NCBI GenBank assembly: GCA_029532415.1
Contig: JAQOTA010000050.1
Coordinates: 558,001-622,000 of the forward strand
Origin: Marasmius tenuissimus
Taxonomy: Eukaryota; Basidiomycota; Agaricomycetes; Agaricales; Marasmiaceae
Direction: 5' to 3'
DNA length: 64,000 nt
Under the pieces are notes generated by a model. The model was given only the letters and a program-made list of their open reading frames with translations. It searched no databases and was not told the origin of the DNA. Shown piece by piece: positions 12,335-24,565 of this stretch (the first letter of the stretch is position 1; the number at the start of each line of letters is the position of its first letter). The position numbers were made by a program, and so were the translations under genes.

Positions 12335-13779
12335 ATGGCTGATACTGCGGCTTCAGTGATCCCAGAGAACCTTGCCATAACTATTGCACATCAGAAAATC
12401 GTTACGGTGAGATCGTTCCCGGAATCTCACACAAGTCTCGCTGAAACTTCCACTTGATCCTAGTGCATTGACGGTTCGTGCATCCCCTATAATCGATACT
12501 GCGTCCTGACGATCTTTCTAACGAGATTTGCACAGTTATCAGCTCGACCATACTCATATACGATGTCGTTCTCAACCTGAGATCAGAGATACGGCTTATA
12601 TGGAGCAGAAAGTGGTCCAAGATAACAATTCTCTATTTAGTACAACGCTACCTTCCTTTCTTCGACACGACGGCAGTGGTGCTTCATCGTAAGTTACTTT
12701 ACTCCAGATCAATTCTGACATGGCTTACACCGCTTCCCCCCTCAGGTCAGCTTGCAGAAGGACAGAGTGAAATGGATTGTTCTTTGCAGATCTACATCGG
12801 TGGATGTACGTCTAGTAACTCCCGATCGTTGCTGTTAACCGCTGAAGAACCACCAATTCTGCAGGGTGCTATATGACCGGAATTGTGCTATCCGAAGGCA
12901 CGCTTATTCTCCAACCCGAGAGTTCGCGGAACTTATAGGTATCCTCGATACAGTTCTCCTTGCCATTCGCCTTTGGGCTGTATGGGAACGTAAAATTTCG
13001 GTGGCCATTAGTCTCTTTATCCTTTCCCTGGGGTGTTGGGTACCGTCTTTCGTAATTTTCAACTCGTTCATTGAAGCTACTGAATGTAAGCTCGTATTTG
13101 TGTACTCATTCACATTCCGATCATTGACCATCTTCCACAGTTATTGTGCCCCCAGTACCTCACTTCCAAGGCTGTCTCATTTCTGGCACTAGTAGCGATA
13201 TGCTGTACATGTGCTGGGTATTGCTGATGGTTTACGATACTGGTACGTTAGTATTTCTCGACGCTTCAATACGTGAAATGGTTGAACGATGACCCACAGG
13301 AGCTCTGATAATGATACTTATACCTGGAATCTCAGCCTGTACGTCACTATTATCTGCCTCTGCAAACGCAATGGGCTATGATGACGATGATCACCGTTAC
13401 TCTCAGTCCAGTCGGGCGGGAAGTCTGCTCTTGTCAATGCGGTGTATCGGGACGGCAAGTCATCAAAAACGGAGTCTATACGGATGTGATTTCAGTGACA
13501 CTAACGTCGCCGAACTCAACAGGTATGATTTACTACGCCCTCATTTTCGGTCAGCACCACAACATCACACCATATTCTCCGGCCAGAGGACTGACGGACC
13601 CTTTAGTGATCTCCTTGGCCAATGTAACCGTGATACTCACTCTTGGCGTGAGTTTGACAATGGATTTTCCCATCGCCACCGTGCTGATGAATATCTCGAT
13701 GGCTCCGATTAGCACGACCTGGCGCGCCTCGTATGCTCGTACGTGCCACATTCATTGCAGCAACATACCTTACATCTGA
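12335..13779 (+). CDS. Multi-pass membrane protein, DUF6533-like (fungal 7-TM)
   Basis: The family is an Agaricomycete multi-spanning membrane protein of unknown function. Start ATG 12335 (MADTAASVIPENLAIT...), exon 1 to 12406. A 10-nt microexon at 12464-12473 would join it in frame to the exon at 12536, giving a segment with the DUF6533 hallmark: a YD pair, then RLIWSRKWSKI and YLVQRYLPFFDTT. Later segments include an LAIRLWAVWERK motif (about 12960-12990) followed by a hydrophobic helix ending in CWVPSFVIFN, then ILMVYDTG-like and C-terminal helices ending SMAPISTTWRASYAR. The frame around 12870-12960 is unclear: the two flanking coding stretches are in different frames, so an unrecognised intron or a small lesion lies there. 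The stop at 13779 is provisional. Family call good, exact model weak. Confidence 0.72.
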
Positions 13780-14742
13780 GGAGCAGCTGACAGCTTCGAG
13801 CGTGTGATACACTCGGTACTCGCCAGCCGTGCTGTTCTTCAAATACGACGAGTGGCTGCCTTGGAGCCTACTATTTCTACGGTACACACCCTCGAGTTCG
13901 TAGCTAGAGTTCACGAATCCGGAGATGAAACGGACGATTTTTCGGAGGAATGATTCGTGGACTGAAACGTTAAGTCCCAAGGGCGGCTTGTGATGAACAT
14001 ATATTGTATTTCTAGCACTTGCACTAGATATATACTCGTTGATTATATCGGTTTTCACTGTCCAGGAAGCGGCTTGCCCCGGTGTACCGGTCCGCCGGTT
14101 AGTAGGCCCGGGATCTGAAGAGAATGATTTCTCACGGTCTCATGGGTTGTTTCCAAACCTCGACTTGACCGCGACCCCCATTACAGCTAACTTCATAATC
14201 GTAGGCCGCCCCCGAAAATTGCCTGCTGACGAATCCGTTCACACCCCGCGATGATATCACCCGCTACGCCGTTAGTACACCCACTGAGAACTACAATAGG
14301 ATGCACCTGGTACGCGGAAATTGCACGGAAAGTTGAAACTGGTGATTAAAAGTGAAATATACATGCTTCGGGGGTGGCCTACGATTATGAAGTTAGCTGT
14401 AACGCAGCGCCCTGTTCGCCTGTCCATATACTTTGCAAATGAATTGGAGGCTCTGCTTCACAGATTCTTAGGTCCCTTTTTTCTGCCTCACACCGAAGGA
14501 GTCACCTGTGAGGCAAATGGTTGCATCATTGACTGCCATCCGTGTTCAAGCCTATTTGGAGCCAAGAGCTTCCTGCATCCGCCGGCGGATGCGAAAAGAA
14601 GGACTGGTCTCAATATGAGGAGTAATATGGGTCGTGAGTCATGAATTAGGCTTGAAATGACGCCTCGAGTTTGGGAGGAGTAATGAACAGGCCAGGCATC
14701 TGAGCTGACCTCATGGACTACGCACCCTTCCCTCCGAGGCTC
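13780..14742. other. Spacer, no gene seen
   Basis: Short unremarkable open frames only (14039-14254 and 14321-14644 plus strand). The right end carries the promoter of the next gene. Confidence 0.4.
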
Positions 14743-14749
14743 TATAAAG
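14743..14749 (+). promoter_or_regulatory. TATA box of the MARVEL-like gene
   Basis: TATAAAG, 77 bp upstream of the ATG at 14820, followed by a C-rich segment (CCACTACCCCCC). Confidence 0.5.
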
Positions 14750-14819
14750 GTGAAGCTTTACAGCCACTACCCCCCATCGTATCGACACTTTCACTTCATA
14801 TTGCTCCTCAGACTAAATC

Positions 14820-15600
14820 ATGGCACTTGGCAATTCGGGTACCCGAAGGCTAGGCTATCTGGCTTTGGTGAGTTTACGTGTTGGTCCTGGCTTTCGTAGT
14901 TGCTGATCGCTTGCTTCCCTTTCTATAGGCGTTATTTTCCCTAGTTCTCCTGGGTCTTGCCGCCACCCGTATCAACAGGACACTTCGAGCTAACTTTTAT
15001 GGTGAATGAGATCTTCATCAACTTGATTACACTTCAGGTAGCTGACTGGCTTATACTTTCTTTAGATCGTGTCGTAGCAGAATTGATTGCCGCGGCCGCA
15101 GTAACATTCCTATGGTCCTTGTTTGCGTGGGTCTTTCTAGTACGATCTCTGGGACATCTGTCCGACTCAATTTATGTGCACTGTTATAGGCTCCATAGCA
15201 TTCACAACCTCAGAGAAGGCGCATTCGCCTCCACTTTCCGGTCTGAGGTTGTCAGTGGCTCCATCCCTTGGATTCTACTCCTTGTCGGTGCTGCCTACGC
15301 TACGGTTCGTATTCTTCTTGCCACCACCGCACGCTTCACACTCATTATCTCCACTTTGTCTAGAGCCGCCTAGAAGTTCTCACACACTGCAGCACGTTCG
15401 AATGTCGGCTTCTCAGCGCACTATTAGCTTTTGCTTGGATCACTTGGGGCACGTTGACACTTCTCTTGCTCACCGCCATGATGTATGCTATTGCACATAG
15501 GGGATGGGACGAACCGATGCATGCGCGATGGATTACAAGTAGGACGGGCGGTCACTATAGGGATTCGAAGACACCAATGGTGACAGAGCCTCGCGTCTGA
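14820..15600 (+). CDS. Four-span membrane protein, MARVEL-like
   Basis: ATG 14820 begins MALGNSGTRRLGYLAL, exon 14820-14867; the second exon starts at 14929 and continues the first helix (ALFSLVLLGLAATRIN) up to about 15001. The next exon (from about 15067) reads DRVVAELIAAAAVTFLWSL, then a segment with LREGAFASTFRSEVV and PWILLLVGAAYAT. The last exon (from about 15366) reads a fourth helix, LLAFAWITWGTLTLLLLTA, and a hydrophilic tail ending at TGA 15598-15600. Four helices with a short cytosolic tail match the small MARVEL-domain-like proteins common in basidiomycetes. Function unknown. The two middle intron boundaries are approximate. Confidence 0.68.
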
Positions 15601-16373
15601 GACCAAGAATTCATTGGTGCTCGAAACGAGAAAACTCACGTTTAGCTGACATGGACCACCTATTTCCTTCTTAAACACGAATGACCTCCAAATTTTGTAC
15701 AATAGCTGAGTATATACTACCATGAATTGCACCTAATGCGCTGAATGCCTGTGCAAAAGTCGAAAGACTCCAATGGTGGACTGATAACACTGGCTACCTT
15801 CTCACACTGCTGTGATGCAAGCGATTGAGTCCTCTCTGAGTGCTGATAAATGACAACACGAGTTTCAATGCCAGCACGGATGCCACAACGTCGACGCCAT
15901 CGTCTTTGAGTATGTCATTGTGGGTCCAAGTAGAAATTCTCACGATTCGAGACTTGTTTTTGACTACCATAATTCGCACCGCGGGGATGGCTCAAGGCCT
16001 TAAGACAGCTTAAGACCTCCCTTTGAGCACTTTCGATTGTTTTCATTGGTATGTTTAAGGACATTCGTGGTTCAGCTACTATCTCGCTGCATCAGAACTA
16101 TTGGCGAAATATCTTTGAACGTGATCTCTTCGATTGCCAGCTTCTCATGTCCTCACTGTGTCTGGCCTATAAATCGCGGAAGCATTACATGATGGGAATC
16201 ACAAAGCCTTCTGGGAGATTTTTCCGGCGTTCTCACCCCAACTCTCGCATGACGGTGAAGTTCGGATGTTGATGACGACTAGGATGACAGTGCATATCAT
16301 CACCACGGGGGCTTCTATAATTACACTTTCAAGTAGCTGGCAAGTGGGGAATACTAGCACGATTTTTAGCCCA
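15601..16373. other. Spacer upstream of the MBL hydrolase
   Basis: No convincing coding sequence. An open frame from 16266 runs into the MBL gene, so an earlier start for that gene is possible. Confidence 0.4.
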
Positions 16374-17438
16374 ATGGCTTCTATCCGTCGCCTACACCTC
16401 GATCCTAGCGCGAGACAACCCCTTCTAAAGGACCAAAAAGACTCAAACGACGCTGGACCAGTTCTCTCTCCCAAAAAGGTTCATACACATCCTCGCTCGT
16501 CCGGGCAGCTTGGAGGCCATGATACGAACGCCAGCATCTTCTTTATTGGCACTGCTACCACCGTCCTCGAATTCGCTGGTCTTCGTATACTCACCGATCC
16601 GAACTTTCTTCATGCGGGCGATCATGTTCATCTAGGGCCTGGTGTTACCGCTCAGCGAAGGACGAACCCGGCAGTCGACCTCCATGAGCTTCCCTCGATG
16701 GATGCAATCCTGCTCTCACATTACCACGCGGACCATTTCGACCAGCTAGTGGAGGATAACCTGAATCGTGCATTTCCGATTATCACGACGCCCCACGCAA
16801 AAGGGTGCTTGGAAGGGAAGGATGTACCTTTCACCGGTGTATCGGGGTTGGATTTCTGGGAAAGTTTGATGATCGTGAAGGGATTGGACTCGGAGCGGAG
16901 CGGGAAACAAGCTGTCGTTAAAGTGACGGGCATGCCAGGGAAACACGTTCCTCCTGGTCCTTTATCGGTTGCGAATGACCTGTTGAAGGCGGTTCCGCCC
17001 ACGAATGGATGGTTATTAGAGCTTGGGTACGCTCCAGCAGGTAAACAAGGCTCTGCCGACGAATCGGACACGATTCAAACTGGTTACCGAATCTATATTT
17101 CGGGCGACACCTTATTCGTCGACGAGTTACGAGAGATCCCAAAGCGACTCAGGGACCAGGCTATCGACTTGATGCTCGTTCATCTGGGAGGCACAACGAT
17201 ACCTGGCCCGAAGATGCCATTGCTAATGGTGACGATGGATGGAGAACAGGGGTTGAAGCTCATGCAGCTTATGGATCCGGACGTTACCATTCCCATTCAT
17301 TTCGATGATTATGATGTATTTTTGTCGCCATTGAAGGATTTCCAAGATAAAGTGGAGAGCGAGGACGGAGGGAAATGGCGGGAGAGAGTGGTATATCTGG
17401 ATCGGGGGGAAGGCTATAACTTTAAGGTGCAGGAGTGA
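16374..17438 (+). CDS. MBL-fold metallo-hydrolase (UlaG-like)
   Basis: Intronless gene of about 354 residues from the ATG at 16374 (MASIRRLHLD), or 390 from 16266; I prefer 16374 because the extra 36 residues are not conserved-looking. The metallo-beta-lactamase fold is shown by FIGTATTVLEFAGLRILTDP near residue 60, the metal-binding HYHADH motif near residue 115 within LLSHYHADHFD, an ISGDT motif near residue 243 supplying the bridging Asp, and IPIHFDDYDVF near residue 307 supplying the last His. This pattern is that of the UlaG-like zinc-dependent hydrolases. Substrate unknown; no signal peptide visible. It converges with the MFS gene, about 155 bp between stop codons. Confidence 0.9.
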   Translation: MASIRRLHLDPSARQPLLKDQKDSNDAGPVLSPKKVHTHPRSSGQLGGHDTNASIFFIGTATTVLEFAGLRILTDPNFLHAGDHVHLGPGVTAQRRTNPAVDLHELPSMDAILLSHYHADHFDQLVEDNLNRAFPIITTPHAKGCLEGKDVPFTGVSGLDFWESLMIVKGLDSERSGKQAVVKVTGMPGKHVPPGPLSVANDLLKAVPPTNGWLLELGYAPAGKQGSADESDTIQTGYRIYISGDTLFVDELREIPKRLRDQAIDLMLVHLGGTTIPGPKMPLLMVTMDGEQGLKLMQLMDPDVTIPIHFDDYDVFLSPLKDFQDKVESEDGGKWRERVVYLDRGEGYNFKVQE

Positions 17439-17593
17439 AAAGAGGGGACTATTCGTTCGCGTATGTAAAGCTCCTGTATCCGCCAATCAGCCCAACGAAT
17501 GTTCGCTTCATTGACTCTAATGATACGTACGCAACTTTAAGCCAGTAATGAAATCATCGAGAGAAGAAGCAAAGCCTGGGTAAGGTTTGATCT

Positions 17594-19296
17594 TCAAGGC
17601 TGCCACCTGAATACAGGATGCTTCCAGTCCAAATCCTCAATCTCCTTCTGGCTCAGCCCCTCCAGCTCGAGCTTCATATCCCTCTCCTCCCTCTTCTTGT
17701 TATCCCTGACCATCCACACCCACAATACCCCGCTCGAAAGGAGAATCGTACTGGACGTCGCAAGGTTCAGCCCATTCCCAATGTTGTAGTCCGGTGCGTC
17801 GAATGGTAGGAATCCCCACGTTGAAATGAGGCCCCCGACGTTCGCAAACATAACAACCATGCCTATCGAAGACGCTCGAGCTGTATCAGACACGACATTC
17901 GCGGATACTTGGGCATTACAGAGTGCACCAAATGAGAATGCGCCAGAAGCGATGAGGAAGGTCGCGGCGAACCGAACATGGGGGCTGTATGAAGCGAGGA
18001 ACATGATATACCCAATCATTACGAACGGTGCCGATACGACGAAGAGAACCATTCGTCTGTCTATGCGCCAACTGATGTACGGTATCAGCATAGTAAAGAA
18101 CGCCCCGACGATGTACGGAGGGACTGTCTGCAACTGCTGTTGGACGACTGTTTTTGTTGGATATATCGTCTTGATGATCGTAGGTAGAAAGAAAGCGAGG
18201 CCCTGGACAGTGATGCTGTTGAGGAGTGCAATGAGCGACACGCCAAAAGATACGGGGTCGAAGATTCCTCGTAGAAGTTTGGTTGTGTCTAATTTGTCTA
18301 GAACCTCGGTCTGACCCACACGTTCGGATTTGACACGAGTAATAGCGAGATCCTTCTCCTCGCTTGTGAGCCAAGTGGCGGTCTCGGGCCTATCTGTGAG
18401 CGTGACGAACCCAATGAGGGCTAGGCCGCAAGTGATGATACCTTCAATTGCAAAGATCATTCGCCACTTGTGCAAGCTTCCAAAATGGGATAGGCTCAGG
18501 ATCCCTGACGCTAGCAAGCCACCAAAGGCGCCAGCAAGAGGTGCCATGGCGATATAAACGGATAATCGGAAAGCCAGCTCACTTCGGCGATACCAGCGGG
18601 AAAGGTAGTATGCGATTCCAGGTAGCATTCCGGCTTCGAGAAGACCTGAAGAGAGATACTTAGCCGCGCTTGTCCACAGAGACACTGTGCGAACTCACCG
18701 AGAACGAACCGAACGCCTGCAGCCTGGGCCATGTTATCTACAAATGCGGTGGCAACCGAAACGGCCCCGAAAAGAAGCGTTATCATTGGGATGAACCAGC
18801 CAGGACCAATCATCTTGCATAGAATGTTGCAAGGAATCTCGAAGATGATGTACGAGATGTAGAACGAGGTCAAGACCACGTTGAAGTCGTATCCCCGCAA
18901 GCCCAGGTCCGTCTCGAACCCAGCCAATCGGGCATTACCTGCAGGTTATGTAGAACGTCAAGGGGTATAGAATGGTCGCCAAAACCCACAAGACTAACCG
19001 ATGTTTGCTCGGTCGATGAAACAGAATAGATAGAGGAGCGAGACCGTGGGGAGGATCATGAGGTCTATCTTCATACGCAACCTTGCTTCGCTTGTGTGGT
19101 CGAATTTGACTGACAGGGTTTTGCTGGAGCTGGGTCATTGAGCTACTGGAATGTCAACAAAAAGACAAACCACACACCTATCCATTGCTTTCTTCTCGTA
19201 CCTGGCTCTTTCTCGTCCATCTCGTTCATCCAACGATCCCTTCCGGCTCTCCGACCCGTCGAACGATATTCGCTCTTCTCGCATGACACTTGACAT
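17594..19296 (-). CDS. MFS transporter, Dal5/allantoate permease-like (ACS family), copy 1
   Basis: Plasma-membrane 12-helix transporter for small organic anions. Exons on the minus strand: 19296-19178, 19129-18999, 18938-18699 and 18645-17594, summing to 514 codons with stop (513 residues). The N-terminal cytosolic segment starts MSSVMREERISF and leads to the hallmark LMILPTVSLLYLFCFIDRAN of helix 1. Other family hallmarks are IPCNILCK, GPGWFIP and MLPGIAYYLSRWYRRSELAFR, then the long loop with NRPE-like TDRPETATWLT and the C-terminal tail DLDWKHPVFRWQP. Exon count and total length equal those of copy 3 at 57987-59687. Within the family, substrates include allantoate, nicotinate, biotin or pantothenate; the one used here cannot be told. 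Appears intact. Confidence 0.93.
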
Positions 19297-21022
19297 GATA
19301 CCACCGCAGCCCGACGATGGTGGAAAGAAAAAAGTCAACTAGGGACGGATCAGGAAGAGGATCTGCTATACCTCTCAGCTTATGTACTAATACCCGGCCC
19401 TAAAGCAGCCAAGTCAGCCTGTTACTTACCTCGCGTCTCCACAGGGCCGAGAACTTGTAATTGATTGTGTGGGGCAGGTCCGTGTTCGACCTTGAGTGGA
19501 AGACATTAGCAAAGCATGATGAGGCCTGATGAACCTGACGTTGTCCAGGTGTCCTCATATGCTGTGTCCGTGTTGTGCCCAGGGATGAAACAAGCGGAAA
19601 GACCTGCGATACATTTGAGTATCAATATCCCAACAGATAAATGCTGCCCACAGTATCCATCACAGAACCCACATGCCAGCTCTGGGCCTCTGCCTACTTC
19701 GGTCCTAGCACCTCTTCTCGTCACTAACTTGACGCAGCTACACATTTGCCACGATTACTGTGGGGCAAGAGATGTCATCTTATTCGTCTCGAGTTATGGG
19801 CCAAAGGACAGGTTCATTCTTCCATACACAAAGCCGGTACCTGCTGGGAGGGGACCGGAAATTGAGGGCGTGGTGAGTTATGAGGCGAACGGGAAGTTTG
19901 GCAGACTTCGATTTGAGTTCTGAGTCAGTAAGATGGAGGTAGATTTGAGGCAGATGAAAGAAAATAGTACAGTACCCACGTCCATATTGCAAGACCCGAT
20001 GGGAGCAAAATTGAGTACGCGTCAACGGCGGTCGCTTAGTCAGTCGCGGGACCGTCGTCCCACGCTACAAGGTACCAATCACGTGGTTTTAATCAGGCAC
20101 GAACTGACGCGTACTAAAACTTGACGACGACTCTGACGTCCCCACTCTTTCAAGGCTAATTATTTCTGTTTCTGACCTCCCAGCGCGGCCCACGAGTATA
20201 CGATCCTGGGCCCTCTATCGAGATTCTCGCACGTACGCACCGGGCATATCCGTTCTAGGACCTTAACGAAAGCCTTACTACATGGCCCCGACTATTTTCA
20301 AGTTGGTGGCATGCAGTTATCAAAGCACTCGCCCGTCATACGATCCGTGAGCCTCGGTAGCCATTCAAATGGAGGTTGACGCGGTGATACCTTGTTGAAC
20401 ATTGGAACTCTCAAGTGGAAATTTGACAGAACTCCTGGCGTGACTTGGAATACTGCCGAAGTCTCTGGTCAAGCACTACACAACTGCACATCGACATCTA
20501 GCTGTCATCAAACATCCCGCCTAAATTGAGCTGCGACTGGCTAAGGAGATTATCTTGGGACCCGGCTGGCTGTAATTTCTCCCTGCGCGGTGCGAGACAA
20601 TCCGACTGGGAATTCCACGAGCTGTGATGCACGTAATACGGGAACGCATCCAGGGACTTTATCGGTTATGATCAAAACGTCAGCTGACTGTCCTCCCTGC
20701 AACTACGATGGCAACAACCCGTCCCAGAGTGTCCTAGTCGGTTCTTCGCTCTTCTACAGCCTTCTCTAGTGATTATCTGCAATCGGATGAACAATCGATG
20801 TACTTGGTCAGCCTCAGGAGGTGATCGTAGCGCATCCACTGCTATGTTTTCAACAACAGCCGATTTTTCATTCAGGTCGTCCCTGGGTCGCGGAATGATA
20901 TGCATTTAGCTTTTACCGTTGAATCAATAAGAGGTGTCAACTTCAAAAGCGGGAAACTGGAGAACTGACATCACAATGTCATTATTGCCATGGGTTAGCT
21001 CTTTTGTTTCAAATATTCGCGT
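19297..21022. other. Spacer with one unassigned open frame (19516-19923 +)
   Basis: The plus frame 19516-19923 (135 codons) ends in a charged segment (YGPKDRFILPYTKP... FGRLRFEF) that does not recall any family to me. It could be a chance frame or part of a small gene. The rest shows nothing. Confidence 0.3.
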
Positions 21023-21029
21023 TATAAAG
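21023..21029 (+). promoter_or_regulatory. TATA box of SDR copy 1
   Basis: TATAAAG followed by AGAACGCA, 72 bp before the ATG. The same string with one extra A (TATAAAAG GGAACGCA) lies 78 bp before SDR copy 2. Confidence 0.6.
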
Positions 21030-21094
21030 AGAACGCAGACTGACGGACCAAGGTATAACTTAGCACATCCTAGTCCTCCCCAACGACACTCATC

Positions 21095-22327
21095 ATGACA
21101 CAGTTGGTGTGGCTTATCACTGGTACTTCGTACGTCAATCACCAGCATGTTATACCAACACCCAGTCGTTCTCATTTTCTCCCCGCAGCACTGGTCTTGG
21201 ACGAAATCTCGCTATCGCAGCTCTCAACCGTGGAGACAAAGTTATAGCAACCGCGAGGGCCCGGTCACTGGCCCAAATCGACGATCTCAAGGCTAAAGGC
21301 GCAGAAACGCTCGAGTTGGACGTGACGGCTTCTCTTGAAAGCCTACAGGAACTAGCGAAGAGGGCGATATCCTTCTATGGGAGGGTCGACGTGTTGGTAA
21401 ACAACGCGGGATATGTCTTGGTCGGGGCCATCGAAGAGAACACGTAAGTCTGACCCTTTGGCTCAACGTAACGCTTTTCTGATCGAAAGTTTTAATTAAT
21501 GATGAATTCCTATTTCAATTTGTAGACCAGAAGAAACATACAACCAATTCAAGTCAGTATCTACGCACGAAGATTCAAATTAAGCTCACACTTCTTAGCA
21601 CCAACGTTTTCGGCGCCTTGAATGTGAGTAGGGCGTTTTTACCCTACATGCGAGAGCGTAAAACAGGGACGGTAGTATTCATGGGTTCAATTGGTGGATG
21701 GAGGTGGCTTTAAGGTTTTTCATTCATTGCTACCTTCGTGGTGACTAACCTTGACTTGACAGGGCTCCAACAAACCTGGGCGTTTACGCAGCCACCAAGT
21801 GGGCATTACGAGGTGCGCAAAATCACGAAGGTGCTCGATTCGAAGGGCTTCTCACGGACCGGATCATTCGCTAGGTATCTCACAAACTCTTCACGCCGAG
21901 ATCGCTCCACTCGGTCTCCGAAGCATTTGCCTCGACTTTGGATTTTTCCGCACGCCAGTTTTATCCATCGGTAACCGTCAGCCGCATGTCGGAAGGATAT
22001 CTGACTATCAGGACATGACGGAGAAATCTGAGGCGGCTTTGCGAGGTAAATTACTCAAAATTTCCACTGAACACAAACGAAGTGCTCACAAGCTACTTCT
22101 GCGCAGCCCAAGATGGGAAACAGCCCGGTGATCCCCAAAGAGGAGTTCAAGTTCTTGTTGATCTTATGCACGAGGAGGGCGCTGCCCAAGGCAAACAATT
22201 TCCGTTGAGCATCCAGCTCGGTGGCGGGTGCTACTACGCGGCCAAGGGTCACTGTGAGACGTCCCTCGCGAATTTGGAAGAATGGAAAGACGCTTCGTTT
22301 GATTCCGACTTTCCCAAAGATCTTTGA
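21095..22327 (+). CDS. Short-chain dehydrogenase/reductase (SDR), copy 1
   Basis: NAD(P)-dependent oxidoreductase of the classical SDR type. Exons 21095-21129, 21189-21443, 21526-21552, 21599-21703, 21763-21812, 21875-22045 and 22107-22327 sum to 288 codons (287 residues). Cofactor motif TGTSTGLG is split by intron 1; the NNAGY motif follows GRVDVLV; the catalytic pair is in YAATK (within VYAATKWALRG), with the catalytic Ser in MGSIGGWR. The sequence TARAR after strand 2 suggests an NADP preference, which is an inference. The C-terminal extension with EEWKDASF is specific to this small family and also present in copy 2. Exon lengths are identical to copy 2. Substrate unknown. Confidence 0.93.
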
Positions 22328-23081
22328 CGCAGGGACTGTCAGTCGTAAGCTTGACTTTCTGAGCTGGCTTCTGACTTAACATTCGGAATAGTTACATTCA
22401 AAATTTTGCAGATTGAATATTTGTTTTAGCATCTGTACTTAGGAGTCTTCTCTTGAACTGCCTTGAATAATCATTCACTCTGGATTTTGGAACTGCTTTT
22501 CTGCAGCCTACTTTCCACCTGGCTTTCGACTGAGCCGGGATTGCCAATGCCGCTGATATTCTCTCGCATTTCTGCTCCCTTATTGTGGTCTGCAAGTTGA
22601 AATTAGGCACACCGAACGCGGTAATCTCAGATACTGTCCATAGGATACTTCACGATAATCACGGTCGTAGGAGGTTCAGTGCATTTCCGGTCGATCGCAT
22701 GACAAAGAAGTCGGCGGTGGTCTCATGTACTTGAGATTCGATGCTGAGAGTGGCATCCAAGCTCTGCAAAGCTCCTCACCAAGTACTTGGAAGGCAGATA
22801 CTATTCATAGCCGCTATCTAACTTCCCTTAGTCTGCGTTTCGATATCCGCCGAGCCCGACCACATGAGGTTTGAAGCTGATCATTATTCAAATTATGGGC
22901 AAAGAATTCTGAATCTTGCCCATGAACCAAGGCCTATTGACTCATAAACTTAAAGCACGACGCACGTTGGTGCAGGAGTTAAGCGGACCGAGACTGTCCC
23001 GGGCCCGCACGTGTTTCGACGTGGCCCGAATCACTCCCGAAAAGCCACGGCTTCTTGTCTTCTTGCCCCAATCTTCTACCA

Positions 23082-24565
23082 ATGTCCTCCATATCTGATC
23101 TTCCAACCGAGCTATTGACGAAAGTTTTTTATCACTTTATCGAGTCAAAATACTACCCGTTTTTGGAATCTCGGTCGACAAGATGGCTATTGGGTCAAGT
23201 TTGCAGGTATGTCCTTTCCAAGGTTTCTGTTGCGGAGCATAGCTTTGAAGTTGTCTTTCTAGTCGGTGGCGTGCTATTGTCAAGGGTTGCGCGCCGCTTC
23301 TGTGGACCTCGTTTAGCATTGAAATGCAAGACGTGATGAAATCTGGGAACTCAATCGAAATCTTAACTGAAGTTCTGGCACGAACAAGACGTCAGCCGCT
23401 GCACATGTTCATTTGGGTATCTGGATGGATTCCAGCCACGCAACATGTTCGGCGGTTTCTGGAGGCTCTACAGGCAGAGTCCCATCGATGGGGGTCTCTC
23501 AGATATGACACTTCTGAAACATCGGTGAAACCTGAAGACGGTGGAGACGAAGAGTTCATGTCGGTGGTAAACCCTGATCAACCTCTCGCATTTTCCTCAC
23601 TCCGTGTGGCCAGGATATTCAATGGCCCTTCCAATTATGGTTCGGAAGAGGGACAACAGGCATTCCTCCGGGCGATCTCACGTTCACCTGTTTTGGAGAC
23701 GCTTCTCCTCCGCGATACGCGGCTACTCGATGGCTCGATATTGAACGAACTCCCATGGAAGCAGCTGGTATACCTTGTGATCATGCCTCATTTGGGGACA
23801 TGGCCTGTATACCCGACGGATATGCGGCTGCTGCTTTCGAGCTGCCGACGCTTGAAGTCATTCCACATGTTGAATTGTAGCTGGAACCACGACTTCAAGG
23901 CAGGGTATGATCAGGCCTCGCCCTTATATCACGATGTCTCTAGTCTCGAGATGTTTGAAAACTTCGACATGGGGGTCGATACGACTGCCTGGTCATTGGA
24001 TCAGTCTCCCAATGGGCTCAATCTCCCTGGTTTGGAACTGCTTGCATTGCATCGCTTCAGCCTATGCAACAATCCGACGCGTCTCATCAAGCTCGTGGAG
24101 GGCTCCTCCAATCTCACTTCCCTCTCAATAATTGACACCTACTTCATGGACATCACAATTGTGCGCTTCTTGCGCACCGTCGGGAAGTCATTGCAGAAAT
24201 TGATCTTATCCGGCCAAATCTCTGAACATCTATTCGAACGTTTGGCTTCAGACCCTAGATTCCTTTCGAATCTCGAGGAACTCAACCTCAGGGTTCACCA
24301 CGGCATCACTATTCCGTCCCTCCAACCACTGTCAAGTATTGCCAATGCTATCGAGGCAAGGTCTATTCGTTGCACCGACCACGCATGTAAAACCTTGAAG
24401 GTTATAGACCTCCAGGTATTCTTCGATCCCTCCCAAGACTTTCTGGTCAGGCGCTTGCGGTCCATGCATTCGGAGGACTTGCACGTCAACGTAACAATCT
24501 TCAATCACGCGCCGTACCCAAAACACGGACGTGAGGATGATGTCCGAAATAGGACGCCTCCTTGA
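23082..24565 (+). CDS. F-box protein with degenerate LRR-like C-terminal region
   Basis: Likely substrate-recognition subunit of an SCF ubiquitin ligase. Two exons: 23082-23206 and 23263-24565. The F-box reads SDLPTELLTKVFYHFIE near residue 4, continues across the intron as VCR/SRWRAIVKGCAPLLWTSF, then IEMQDVMKSGN. The remaining roughly 350 residues contain irregular leucine-rich segments (for example SLSIIDTYFMDITIVRF and NLEELNLRVH), typical of basidiomycete F-box proteins. It sits between the two SDR genes on the same strand, so it interrupts their tandem arrangement. Confidence 0.82.

Noticed and set aside
16266..16373. Upstream extension of the MBL hydrolase from 16266
   Set aside because: Extra 36 residues do not resemble a signal peptide or family N-terminus; the ATG at 16374 was preferred.
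18935..19138. 67-codon minus-strand frame starting MTQLQQNPVS
   Set aside because: It is the wrong frame over MFS copy 1; the real exon 2 begins at 19129 and encodes VKFDHTSEARLRMKIDLM.
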